Assembly: GCA_031276685.1 (NCBI GenBank)
Contig: JAISMQ010000022.1
Span: 1 to 7,611, forward strand
Direction of reading: 5' to 3'
Length of the DNA stretch: 7,611 nucleotides
Source of the DNA: Treponema sp.
GTDB lineage: Bacteria > Spirochaetota > Spirochaetia > Treponematales > Breznakiellaceae
Part shown: positions 1 to 5,578 of the stretch, piece by piece
How positions within the stretch are numbered: the stretch's first letter is position 1
Layout: each line of letters opens with the position of its first letter
The notes under the pieces: model-generated
What the model was told of the DNA's origin: nothing
Database searches by the model: none
Seen by the model: the letters and a program-made list of their open reading frames with translations, nothing else
Translations under genes and position numbers: made by a program

Positions 1-240
1 CGCCAGGAAGTCCAGGAGGCGATGAAAAAGCTGCCGGAAAACCTGCGGATGGTGCTGATCTTAAAAGAGTATGGCGAGATGAATAACAAGGATATTGGCC
101 GTACCCTGGGAATAAGCGAAGGGAATGTCAAAGTCCGGGTTTTTCGGGCCCGGGAACGGCTTTCCGCTATTCTGGAAGCGGCGGAACAGCGCCAGCGCGC
201 TGGACAGCGTCCGGGGAAGGATGGTTCACATGTGCCCTGA
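1..240 (+). CDS. ECF-type RNA polymerase sigma factor, C-terminal part (region 4); 5' end outside window
   Basis: The frame is open from base 1 to the TGA at 238-240, giving the last 79 residues of a sigma-70 family protein. Residues about 8-54 match sigma region 4. The segment MKKLPENLRMVLILKEYGEM is followed by a helix-turn-helix, NKDIGRTLGISEGNVKVRVF, and then RARERL. This domain binds the -35 element of target promoters. The layout is typical of extracytoplasmic-function (ECF) sigma factors, although regions 1-2 lie outside the window. The tail after residue 55 (AAEQRQRAGQRPGKDGSHVP) is polar and unstructured-looking. The gene overlaps the start of a zinc-finger anti-sigma gene by 11 nt, the usual pairing for an ECF sigma controlled by its neighbour. 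The ECF class is inferred from region 4 plus context. The exact ECF group cannot be set from this fragment. Confidence 0.9.
   Translation, partial: RQEVQEAMKKLPENLRMVLILKEYGEMNNKDIGRTLGISEGNVKVRVFRARERLSAILEAAEQRQRAGQRPGKDGSHVP
213..220 (+). promoter_or_regulatory. Ribosome binding site of the anti-sigma gene
   Basis: GGGGAAGG ends directly before the ATG at 221 and 9 nt before the ATG at 230. The spacing rules against 221 and favours 230 as the start. The site lies inside the sigma-factor coding region, so translation of the two genes is probably coupled. Confidence 0.5.
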
Positions 241-823
241 TCGTCAAATTCTTTCACTGTATCTGGATGGGGAATTGCCCTCGCCCTGGAAGGAAAAACT
301 GGAGGATCACCTGGCCTCCTGCCCCGGCTGCCGGGCGCTTATCGGGTCCTGGGAACGGGTTTCCGGGGCGCTGCGGGCGGGGGGCGATGACCCCGGCCGG
401 AAAGAGCGGGTCTGGGGGCGCATCGAGGCCCGCGCCGCGGCCCCGCGCGGGGGGCCGCCCGGGCGCTGGAGCCTGAGCCCGGCGGATCTCTGGCGCCGCA
501 GGGTAAGCCTCCCCTTCCCCGCCGCCGCGGCGCTGGCGGCCGCCGCCGCGGCCTTTGTGTTCGTCCTCGGCTCGATGTGGCTGGCCCCCTCCCGGCGCGC
601 CGCCGCCGATCTGCCCTTTGTTTCCATGGAGGCCGGGGGGATCGATATGGAGATCAAGGACATCCCCGCCGTTGACGGTACGGGCCTGCTCCAGTACCTG
701 GGGAGCATGGATTCAAGCGAAATTATGATTATCCGCCTGCCCGAAAGCCGGAGTTTCCGCAGCGCCGGAGAGCCGAAGATCGTCAGGGCGGCGGATTATT
801 CGCCGGGAAGGCCCGTGCAATGA
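230..823 (+). CDS. Membrane-anchored zinc-finger (ZAS/zf-HC2) anti-sigma factor
   Basis: This 197-residue protein is predicted to hold the upstream ECF sigma factor inactive at the inner membrane. The N-terminal cytoplasmic part has the anti-sigma zinc-binding signature HxxxCxxC (H27, C31, C34, in HLASCPGC), and C2 can serve as the fourth ligand. A Pro/Arg/Gly-rich linker (about 55-90) follows. One Ala-rich membrane segment (about 95-118) comes next, then an extracytoplasmic domain of about 75 residues. The ATG at 230 is chosen for its 9-nt spacing from GGGGAAGG. The ATG at 221 would add only MVH, and longer in-frame versions would run back through the sigma gene. The gene overlaps the sigma gene by 11 nt and the next gene by 4 nt (ATGA). 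The family call is strong from the motif, the membrane topology and the position. The signal sensed by the outer domain is unknown. Confidence 0.88.
   Translation: MCPDRQILSLYLDGELPSPWKEKLEDHLASCPGCRALIGSWERVSGALRAGGDDPGRKERVWGRIEARAAAPRGGPPGRWSLSPADLWRRRVSLPFPAAAALAAAAAAFVFVLGSMWLAPSRRAAADLPFVSMEAGGIDMEIKDIPAVDGTGLLQYLGSMDSSEIMIIRLPESRSFRSAGEPKIVRAADYSPGRPVQ
432..466 (+). repeat. GC-only inverted repeat (potential hairpin) inside the anti-sigma gene
   Basis: GCGGCCCC (437-444) and GGGGCCGC (451-458) form a perfect 8-bp stem with a 6-nt loop. An outer pair, GCGCC (432-436) with GGCGC (462-466), extends it to 13 bp if the three bases at 459-461 bulge out. It sits in the codons for the linker between the zinc finger and the membrane segment. 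In DNA this rich in GC it may be chance. Confidence 0.4.
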
Positions 824-1425
824 ACCGCCCCCTGCGTCCCTGCCACGGCCTTTTGGGCGGGATCGTATTTATCACGACGCTGGGCGCCGGTTTTGGCCAG
901 GAACCTTCCCTGGAAGAACTGCTGCCGGGGCTCAGGGAGCGGGCGGTCGTTCTGGAGATCATTTCCCGCGTGGTGGACCGGAACCAGCAGATAGTCTGGA
1001 ATTCGGTCAATTCCAAGGTAACGTTCCCCGGAAGGCCGGTACGGATAAACATGGTGGGGACCAACGTGGTTATGACCCTCCAGTTTACCCTCTTCTTCAG
1101 GCCGGGAAGCCCCGGAAACAGCAACGTGCTGGTGGCCCAGGGGCAGATCTGGGTGGACGTGCCGGACGAGGGGATCCGGTACCAAACCACGCTGCAGACT
1201 ATACCGATAGAAGTCGGGGAGCCCATATTCTTTTTCCCCCTCGGTTCCCCCAACTCCCCGGAAGAAACGCGGATAGAACTGCAACTGGAGATCTGGCCCT
1301 ACGAAGCCTACGACCGGCCGCGGCGGGAAGCCGAGGACCGGGACCGGAGGGAGCCCGGCGGGTCCGGCGCGGACGCGGATACCGGCGCGGATACGGACGG
1401 GCCGGGGGAAGGCGAAGGCCGGTGA
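820..1425 (+). CDS. Exported protein of unknown family, beta-rich core with acidic repetitive tail
   Basis: This 201-residue protein starts at an ATG inside the ATGA overlap with the anti-sigma gene. GGGAAGG (805-811) lies 8 nt upstream. Residues 1-26 look like a signal peptide: a basic N-terminus, a hydrophobic stretch GLLGGIVFITTLGAG, and possible cleavage after GFG. Residues about 30-170 form a compact domain with alternating hydrophobic strands (for example VRINMVGTNVVMTLQFTLFF), suggesting a beta-sheet fold in the periplasm or outer envelope. Residues about 164-178 are dense in Arg, Asp and Glu. The final stretch is low-complexity and acidic (GADADTGADTDG). I do not recognise the domain. 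Its place between an anti-sigma factor and an exported lipoprotein suggests an envelope role, possibly in signal sensing or as a partner of the lipoprotein, but that is inference only. Confidence 0.8.
   Translation: MNRPLRPCHGLLGGIVFITTLGAGFGQEPSLEELLPGLRERAVVLEIISRVVDRNQQIVWNSVNSKVTFPGRPVRINMVGTNVVMTLQFTLFFRPGSPGNSNVLVAQGQIWVDVPDEGIRYQTTLQTIPIEVGEPIFFFPLGSPNSPEETRIELQLEIWPYEAYDRPRREAEDRDRREPGGSGADADTGADTDGPGEGEGR
1364..1399 (+). repeat. Imperfect 18-nt tandem duplication in the acidic tail
   Basis: Two adjacent 18-nt units, 1364-1381 and 1382-1399, share 14 of 18 bases, including an identical first 10 bases (CCGGCGCGGA). They encode the repeated Gly-Ala-Asp peptides at the C-terminus of the secreted protein. 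This looks like a slippage-type duplication. Confidence 0.5.
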
Positions 1426-3086
1426 AACGCGCGGAAACGCGCCTGCCGCGCACGCGGCCCGTCAAGCGGATCCCCCCCCTTCTGCTCTGCCCCCTGCTGT
1501 TTTCGTTACCCGTTTTGATCTCATGCGAAGACGAGGCGCCCGTCATCCGCAGCCTCGACCCCGCCATCGGCATGCTGGGGGAGCTGCTGAGCATCGAGGG
1601 GGAGCGTTTCGGCGGGGAGCGGGGGGAATCCTACGTCACCATTGCCGGGATTGCCCCGACCGCGTCTTCCTACGTCGAATGGGGGGATACCCTTATCAGG
1701 CTGCGCCTTCCCGAGTTCGGCGATTCCGGCCTGGTCCGCGTTCATACGGGGGCCGGGCGGAGCAACGCGCTGCTCTTTTCCAACCGGGCGACGATGCCGG
1801 CCCCGGTCGAAGGGGAGGATTTCGGCATCGGCCCCCGGATCAGTTCCATCGAGCCCGGCGCCGCCCAGGTAGGATCCCTGGTGTCCATTTTCGGGAGCGG
1901 TTTCGGCAATTCCCGCGAGCAAAGCGGTGTTTTCTTCGCCTGGGACGCGGAAAGCGCGCCGGGAACCCCGGCGGAGAACCGGAGCCCCGGCTTTGTCGAG
2001 GTTGTGGAAGGCGAGCTTGGCTACGACCTGTGGACCGACCGCGAGATCCGGGTCCGGGTGCCCGACGGGGCGGTAAGCGGGAACGCGGAGATCCGGACCG
2101 CCCGGGGCGTGTCGCGGCCCGTCTTTTTCGAGGTGTCGGGCAGGCCCGGGACCAAGACCTTCAAAAACAGGCGCAGCTACACCTTTAGCTATTCGGTGCA
2201 GGTACAGGCCCAGGAGGCCGCCGCGCCCAACACCCTGTACCTGTGGATACCCCGGCCGGCGGTTTCCGCCTCCCAGCGGAATCCGGAACTCCTCTCCCGG
2301 AGCGCGGAAAGTTTTGTGGAAAATTACCGGGGGACCAGCCTGTTCCGGCTGGTGGATCTGGAGGCGGATTCCACGGTGACGGTTGACCAGACCTGGGTTG
2401 TGGAAGTCTACGCCCAGGAGACGAACCTGCGCTACCAGCAGATCAAACAGGATACCTCCTCCCCCATCCACGCCGCCTATACCCGCGCCGAGGCCCTGAT
2501 CCCCGCGGGCGACGGGCGGATCCTGGATCTGGCGGAAAAAATATGCGGGCGGGAGCGGAACCCCTACCTCAAGGCCCGGCGGATCTACGAATGGCTGGTC
2601 GCGGAGGCGGACATAGGCTCTCCGGAAAGCGCCGGGGTCCTGGAAGCGCTGGAACGGGGGAGCTTCGATTCCTACACCGCGTCGCTGCTGTTCTGCTCCC
2701 TGGCCCGCGCCGCGGGCGTTCCCGCCGTCCCCGTCTCCGGGGTCCTGGTCAGCCGGGGGGAAACTGTCCGGCACTGCTGGGCGGAATTCTGGATTGACGG
2801 CTTTGGCTGGACGCCGCTGGACATCGCCCTGGGGGCCGCTTCCGCGCCGCCGGGTTTCACGCTCAGGGAAGACGCCAAATCCTGGTATTTCGGGAATCTT
2901 GACAACCAGCGGATCGCCTTTTCCCGGGGGGAAAACGCGCTGGCCCAAATGGACCCCCGGGGGAGGACGGTGGCCCGGAACCGGGAATACGCCCTGCAGA
3001 ACCTGTGGGAAGAGGCGGTCGGGGGGCTTAAATCCTATTCGTCCCTGTGGGGGGACGTGACGATTACCGGCATATACGCCCGGTAA
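1422..3086 (+). CDS. Lipoprotein with two TIG/IPT-like domains and a transglutaminase-like domain (catalytic Cys apparently absent)
   Basis: This 554-residue protein starts at a GTG that overlaps the previous stop (GTGA). GGGGGAAGG (1404-1412) lies 9 nt upstream. A basic N-terminus and a hydrophobic segment lead to the lipobox LISC, with lipidated C35. Two immunoglobulin-like TIG/IPT modules follow, at about 39-120 (VIRSLDPAIGMLGELLSIEG) and 138-238 (ISSIEPGAAQVGSLVSIFGS, GSGFG). A beta-rich region (about 250-345) precedes a transglutaminase-like fold at about 370-470. That fold keeps helix residues YEWL, the ARAAGVPA motif, H451 in RHCWAEFW and D467 in GWTPLDIAL. At the place where the nucleophile Cys is expected (residues 414-418, SFDSY) there is no Cys. 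The nearest, C425, sits one helix too late. It may therefore be a non-catalytic binding domain. It is predicted to be anchored to a membrane, facing the periplasm or the surface. Confidence 0.82.
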   Translation: MKRAETRLPRTRPVKRIPPLLLCPLLFSLPVLISCEDEAPVIRSLDPAIGMLGELLSIEGERFGGERGESYVTIAGIAPTASSYVEWGDTLIRLRLPEFGDSGLVRVHTGAGRSNALLFSNRATMPAPVEGEDFGIGPRISSIEPGAAQVGSLVSIFGSGFGNSREQSGVFFAWDAESAPGTPAENRSPGFVEVVEGELGYDLWTDREIRVRVPDGAVSGNAEIRTARGVSRPVFFEVSGRPGTKTFKNRRSYTFSYSVQVQAQEAAAPNTLYLWIPRPAVSASQRNPELLSRSAESFVENYRGTSLFRLVDLEADSTVTVDQTWVVEVYAQETNLRYQQIKQDTSSPIHAAYTRAEALIPAGDGRILDLAEKICGRERNPYLKARRIYEWLVAEADIGSPESAGVLEALERGSFDSYTASLLFCSLARAAGVPAVPVSGVLVSRGETVRHCWAEFWIDGFGWTPLDIALGAASAPPGFTLREDAKSWYFGNLDNQRIAFSRGENALAQMDPRGRTVARNREYALQNLWEEAVGGLKSYSSLWGDVTITGIYAR

Positions 3087-3107
3087 CGATATTCGCGCTT
3101 GAAAAGC

Positions 3108-3113
3108 GGAGGG
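3108..3113 (+). promoter_or_regulatory. Ribosome binding site of the UMP kinase gene
   Basis: GGAGGG lies 3 nt before the ATG at 3117. The spacing is short, but the conserved family start (MITVISLGGS) begins exactly there. The in-frame TTG at 3099 would add six residues and leave this site inside the gene. Confidence 0.55.
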
Positions 3114-3116
3114 CTT

Positions 3117-3800
3117 ATGATAACGGTTATTTCCCTGGGGGGCTCCATCGTGGCCCCCGGCGGGGTGGACGAAGGCTACCTGGGGCAGTTCCTGTCCCTG
3201 GCGGACCGCCTGCTGCGGGAAGACGGCGATCGCAGGTTCGTCATCGTGGTGGGGGGCGGCGGCCCGGCCCGTTCATGGCAAAGGGCATACCGGAACCTGG
3301 CGCGGGAGCCCGCCGATGACGAGGCGGACTGGATCGGTATCATGGCGACCCGGCTTAACGCCCAGCTTGTCAAAGCCCTGCTGGGAGACTGGTGCCGCGA
3401 GGGCGTGGTGACCGATCCTACGCAGGTCGAAGCGTTTACCGGCCGGGTTCTGGTGGCCGCAGGCTGGAAGCCCGGTTTTTCCTCGGACTACGACGCGGTG
3501 ATCCTGGCGGAGCGCTTTGGCGCGTCCCGGCTGATCAACCTTTCCAACATCGAGCGGGTCTACACCGGCGATCCCCGCACGGATCCGGGCGCGAAGCCCG
3601 TCGCGGCGATAAGCTGGGCGGATTTTATCCGCATGGTGGGGGACGAATGGGCGCCGGGAAAAAACGTCCCCTTCGACCCGGTGGCAAGCCGCCGCGCCGC
3701 GCAGATCGGCCTGCAGGTGCTGTTCGCGGCGGGAAAAGATCTGGGCAACCTGGAGGCGGTCCTGAAGGGCGGGGACTTCCTGGGCACCGTCATCGGTTAG
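3117..3800 (+). CDS. pyrH: UMP kinase, archaeal/spirochaete type (amino acid kinase family)
   Basis: This 227-residue cytosolic enzyme is predicted to phosphorylate UMP to UDP with ATP, in pyrimidine nucleotide synthesis. It has the amino acid kinase fold. The N-terminal glycine loop is ISLGGS (residues 5-10). A second glycine loop, VVGGGGPARSW, has its Gly run at 46-49. A helix follows with DEADWIGIMATRLNAQLVKA. The nucleotide-binding half has KPGFSSDYDA (D124, D126) and NLSNIERVYTGDPR (N141 to R154). These motifs and the length fit the archaeal/spirochaete uridylate kinase subfamily (TIGR02076-type) better than the usual bacterial hexameric PyrH. The start at ATG 3117 is chosen because the family begins directly with the first beta strand. 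The gene follows the lipoprotein gene by 30 nt and may share its transcript. The family is firm. UMP specificity rests on family knowledge. Confidence 0.88.
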   Translation: MITVISLGGSIVAPGGVDEGYLGQFLSLADRLLREDGDRRFVIVVGGGGPARSWQRAYRNLAREPADDEADWIGIMATRLNAQLVKALLGDWCREGVVTDPTQVEAFTGRVLVAAGWKPGFSSDYDAVILAERFGASRLINLSNIERVYTGDPRTDPGAKPVAAISWADFIRMVGDEWAPGKNVPFDPVASRRAAQIGLQVLFAAGKDLGNLEAVLKGGDFLGTVIG

Positions 3801-3912
3801 CGGCCTATCACACCTGCGGATATTTCTGTAGTATTATTCACCAGTATGTTGCCTGTACTAAGTGACCGGATCAAGGTACGGGCAAAACCACAGCAAAGAC
3901 GAGGAGAAGGAA
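3801..3912 (+). promoter_or_regulatory. Only sizeable intergenic gap; possible promoter for pfp
   Basis: This 112-nt gap is clearly richer in A and T than the rest of the window. TATTAT at 3832-3837 could be a -10 element, but no good -35 match lies 16-18 nt upstream (the sequence there is close to CACACC). TACTAA at 3856-3861 is a weaker alternative. No stem-loop with a T-tract is visible, so no terminator can be called for the upstream gene. The promoter call rests mainly on base composition and position. Confidence 0.3.
3901..3910 (+). promoter_or_regulatory. Strong ribosome binding site of pfp
   Basis: GAGGAGAAGG contains the Shine-Dalgarno core AGGAG (3902-3906), 6 nt before the ATG at 3913. 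It decides against the in-frame GTG at 3862, whose extra 17 codons would run through this site. Confidence 0.75.
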
Positions 3913-5574
3913 ATGGAAACTTCCGTACTGCAAAAACTACGTTACGCCTACCGCCCCAAACTGCCCGCCAGCCTTTCGCACAGTATCGCCGGCATCGGGG
4001 TGGAATACGGCGGGCCCACCGAATCGCTTTCGGATCAGGAGGCGCTGCGGGGGCTTTTCAAACATACCTACGGCATGCCCATTGTTACCTTTACCCGGGG
4101 CACGAACGGCGGCATCGGCCAAAAACTAAACGTGGGGGTTATCCTTTCCGGCGGCCAGGCGCCCGGGGGCCATAACGTTATCGCCGGGCTTTTTGACGGC
4201 CTGAAAAAGGGGAACCCCGAATCCGCGCTGTACGGTTTTCTGGGCGGCCCCGCGGGGCTTGTCGGCAACAAACCGGTGGAGATCACCGCGGCCCTGCTGG
4301 ACGGCTACCGCAATACCGGGGGCTTCGACATGATCGGATCCGGGCGCACCAAAATCGAAACCCCCGAACAGTTCGCCGCCTCCCTGGAGACGGTGAAGAA
4401 GCTCGGCCTGTCCGCCGTCGTGATCATCGGCGGGGACGATTCCAACACCAACGCGGCCCTGCTGGCGGAGTACTTTCTGGAACAGGGATCGCCGGCAAAG
4501 GTGATCGGCTGCCCCAAAACCATCGACGGGGATCTAAAGAACGGGCCTGTCGAGATCTCCTTCGGCTTTGATACGGCAGTTAAGGTTTACAGCGAGCTTA
4601 TCGGAAACATCGAACGGGACGCCAACTCCGCGAAAAAGTACTGGCATTTTATCAAGCTTATGGGCCGTTCCGCCAGCCACATCGCCCTGGAATGTGCCCT
4701 GCAGACCCGGCCCAACATCTGCCTTGTCTCCGAGGAGGTGGAGGCCCGGAAGCTTTCGCTCAAGCAGATCGTGGACGGCCTCTGCGATTCCATCGCCGGG
4801 CGGGCGGCCAACAAAGAGAACTTCGGCGTGGTGCTGATCCCCGAAGGGCTGGTGGAATTTATCCCCGAAATGAAGACCCTTATCGGGGAGCTGAACGACA
4901 TTATGGCCGCCAACGAAGCCGAATTTGCCGAGATGGAACGGGAATCGTTCCGGGAGATCGTCGCCTGGCTTGCCCGCAAGCTTTCCGGGCCTTCGGAATC
5001 GCTGTTTCTGAGCCTCCCCGAAGAAATCGCCAAGCAGCTTCTGGCGGACCGGGACCCCCACGGGAACGTGCAGTTTTCCCGGATCGAAACGGAAAAGCTG
5101 CTTATCGGCATGGTGGAAAACGAGCTGAAGGCGCGGGAGGCCGCGGGAACCTACCGGGGCAAGTTCAGCGCCCTGGGCCACTTTTTCGGCTACGAGGGAA
5201 GGTGCGCCTTCCCCTCCAACTTTGACGCCGACTACTGCTACAGCCTGGGATTCGGCGCCTTCGTGCTGATAGCATCGGGGCTTACCGGCTACCTTTCCTG
5301 CGTGAGGACCCTGGGCGCCCCGGCGGAGCGGTGGATCGCCGGGGGCGTGCCCCTGACCATGATGAGGAACATGGAACACCGCCACGGATCGCAGAAACCC
5401 GTAATCCGGAAAGCCCTGGTGGACCTGGAGGGGGCGCCCTTTAAGGCCTTCGCCAAAAACCGGGACGCCTGGGCGCTTACAACCAGCTACCGCTACCCCG
5501 GGGCAATCCAGTACTTCGGCCCCCCGGAAATCGCGGACATCGTCACGGAGACCCTGAAACTGGAACACAGGTAG
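3913..5574 (+). CDS. pfp: Pyrophosphate-dependent 6-phosphofructokinase, long form
   Basis: This 553-residue cytosolic enzyme interconverts fructose 6-phosphate plus PPi with fructose 1,6-bisphosphate plus Pi. It is the reversible, ATP-sparing step of glycolysis in spirochaetes. The phosphate loop is SGGQAPGGHN (G80 to N88). IIGGDDSNTNA carries D175 and D176. CPKTIDGDLKN carries K202, D205 and D207, and the substrate motif MGRSASHIALE begins at M250. GYEGRCAFPSNFDADYCYSLG includes R430. The second Asp of GGDD and the Lys of PKTIDGD are the established markers of PPi rather than ATP use. An alpha-helical insertion (about 320-420) and the total length fit the long-form subfamily typical of Treponema, Borrelia and plants. 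The ATG at 3913 is preceded by a strong Shine-Dalgarno site. The next gene follows after 4 nt, implying one transcript. No broken motif was seen. Confidence 0.96.
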   Translation: METSVLQKLRYAYRPKLPASLSHSIAGIGVEYGGPTESLSDQEALRGLFKHTYGMPIVTFTRGTNGGIGQKLNVGVILSGGQAPGGHNVIAGLFDGLKKGNPESALYGFLGGPAGLVGNKPVEITAALLDGYRNTGGFDMIGSGRTKIETPEQFAASLETVKKLGLSAVVIIGGDDSNTNAALLAEYFLEQGSPAKVIGCPKTIDGDLKNGPVEISFGFDTAVKVYSELIGNIERDANSAKKYWHFIKLMGRSASHIALECALQTRPNICLVSEEVEARKLSLKQIVDGLCDSIAGRAANKENFGVVLIPEGLVEFIPEMKTLIGELNDIMAANEAEFAEMERESFREIVAWLARKLSGPSESLFLSLPEEIAKQLLADRDPHGNVQFSRIETEKLLIGMVENELKAREAAGTYRGKFSALGHFFGYEGRCAFPSNFDADYCYSLGFGAFVLIASGLTGYLSCVRTLGAPAERWIAGGVPLTMMRNMEHRHGSQKPVIRKALVDLEGAPFKAFAKNRDAWALTTSYRYPGAIQYFGPPEIADIVTETLKLEHR

Positions 5575-5578
5575 CAGT

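Noticed and set aside
125..229. Upstream in-frame extension of the anti-sigma gene
   Set aside because: It would overlap the conserved region-4 helix of the sigma factor and adds no zinc-finger residues. The ribosome site at 213-220 supports the start at 230.
521..553. Direct repeat GCCGCCGCGGC in the anti-sigma gene
   Set aside because: It encodes the Ala-rich membrane segment. Codon bias for GCC/GCG is enough to explain it.
1521..2948. 475-codon open frame on the - strand
   Set aside because: It lies wholly opposite the lipoprotein gene, whose lipobox and domains are recognisable. Its translation is Gly/Pro/Arg-rich with no domain. In GC-rich DNA long antisense frames are expected.
3096..3108. 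Small hairpin CGCTT-GAA-AAGCG before the UMP kinase gene
   Set aside because: A 5-bp stem with a 3-nt loop and no T-tract is too weak to call a terminator or a ribosome-site switch.
3862..3912. GTG start for a 570-residue version of pfp
   Set aside because: The extra 17 codons run through the strong Shine-Dalgarno site at 3901-3910, and the natural-looking N-terminus METSVLQKL begins at 3913.
4934..4950. Short inverted repeat GGAACG/CGTTCC inside pfp
   Set aside because: The six-base arms within a conserved gene are no more than expected by chance.
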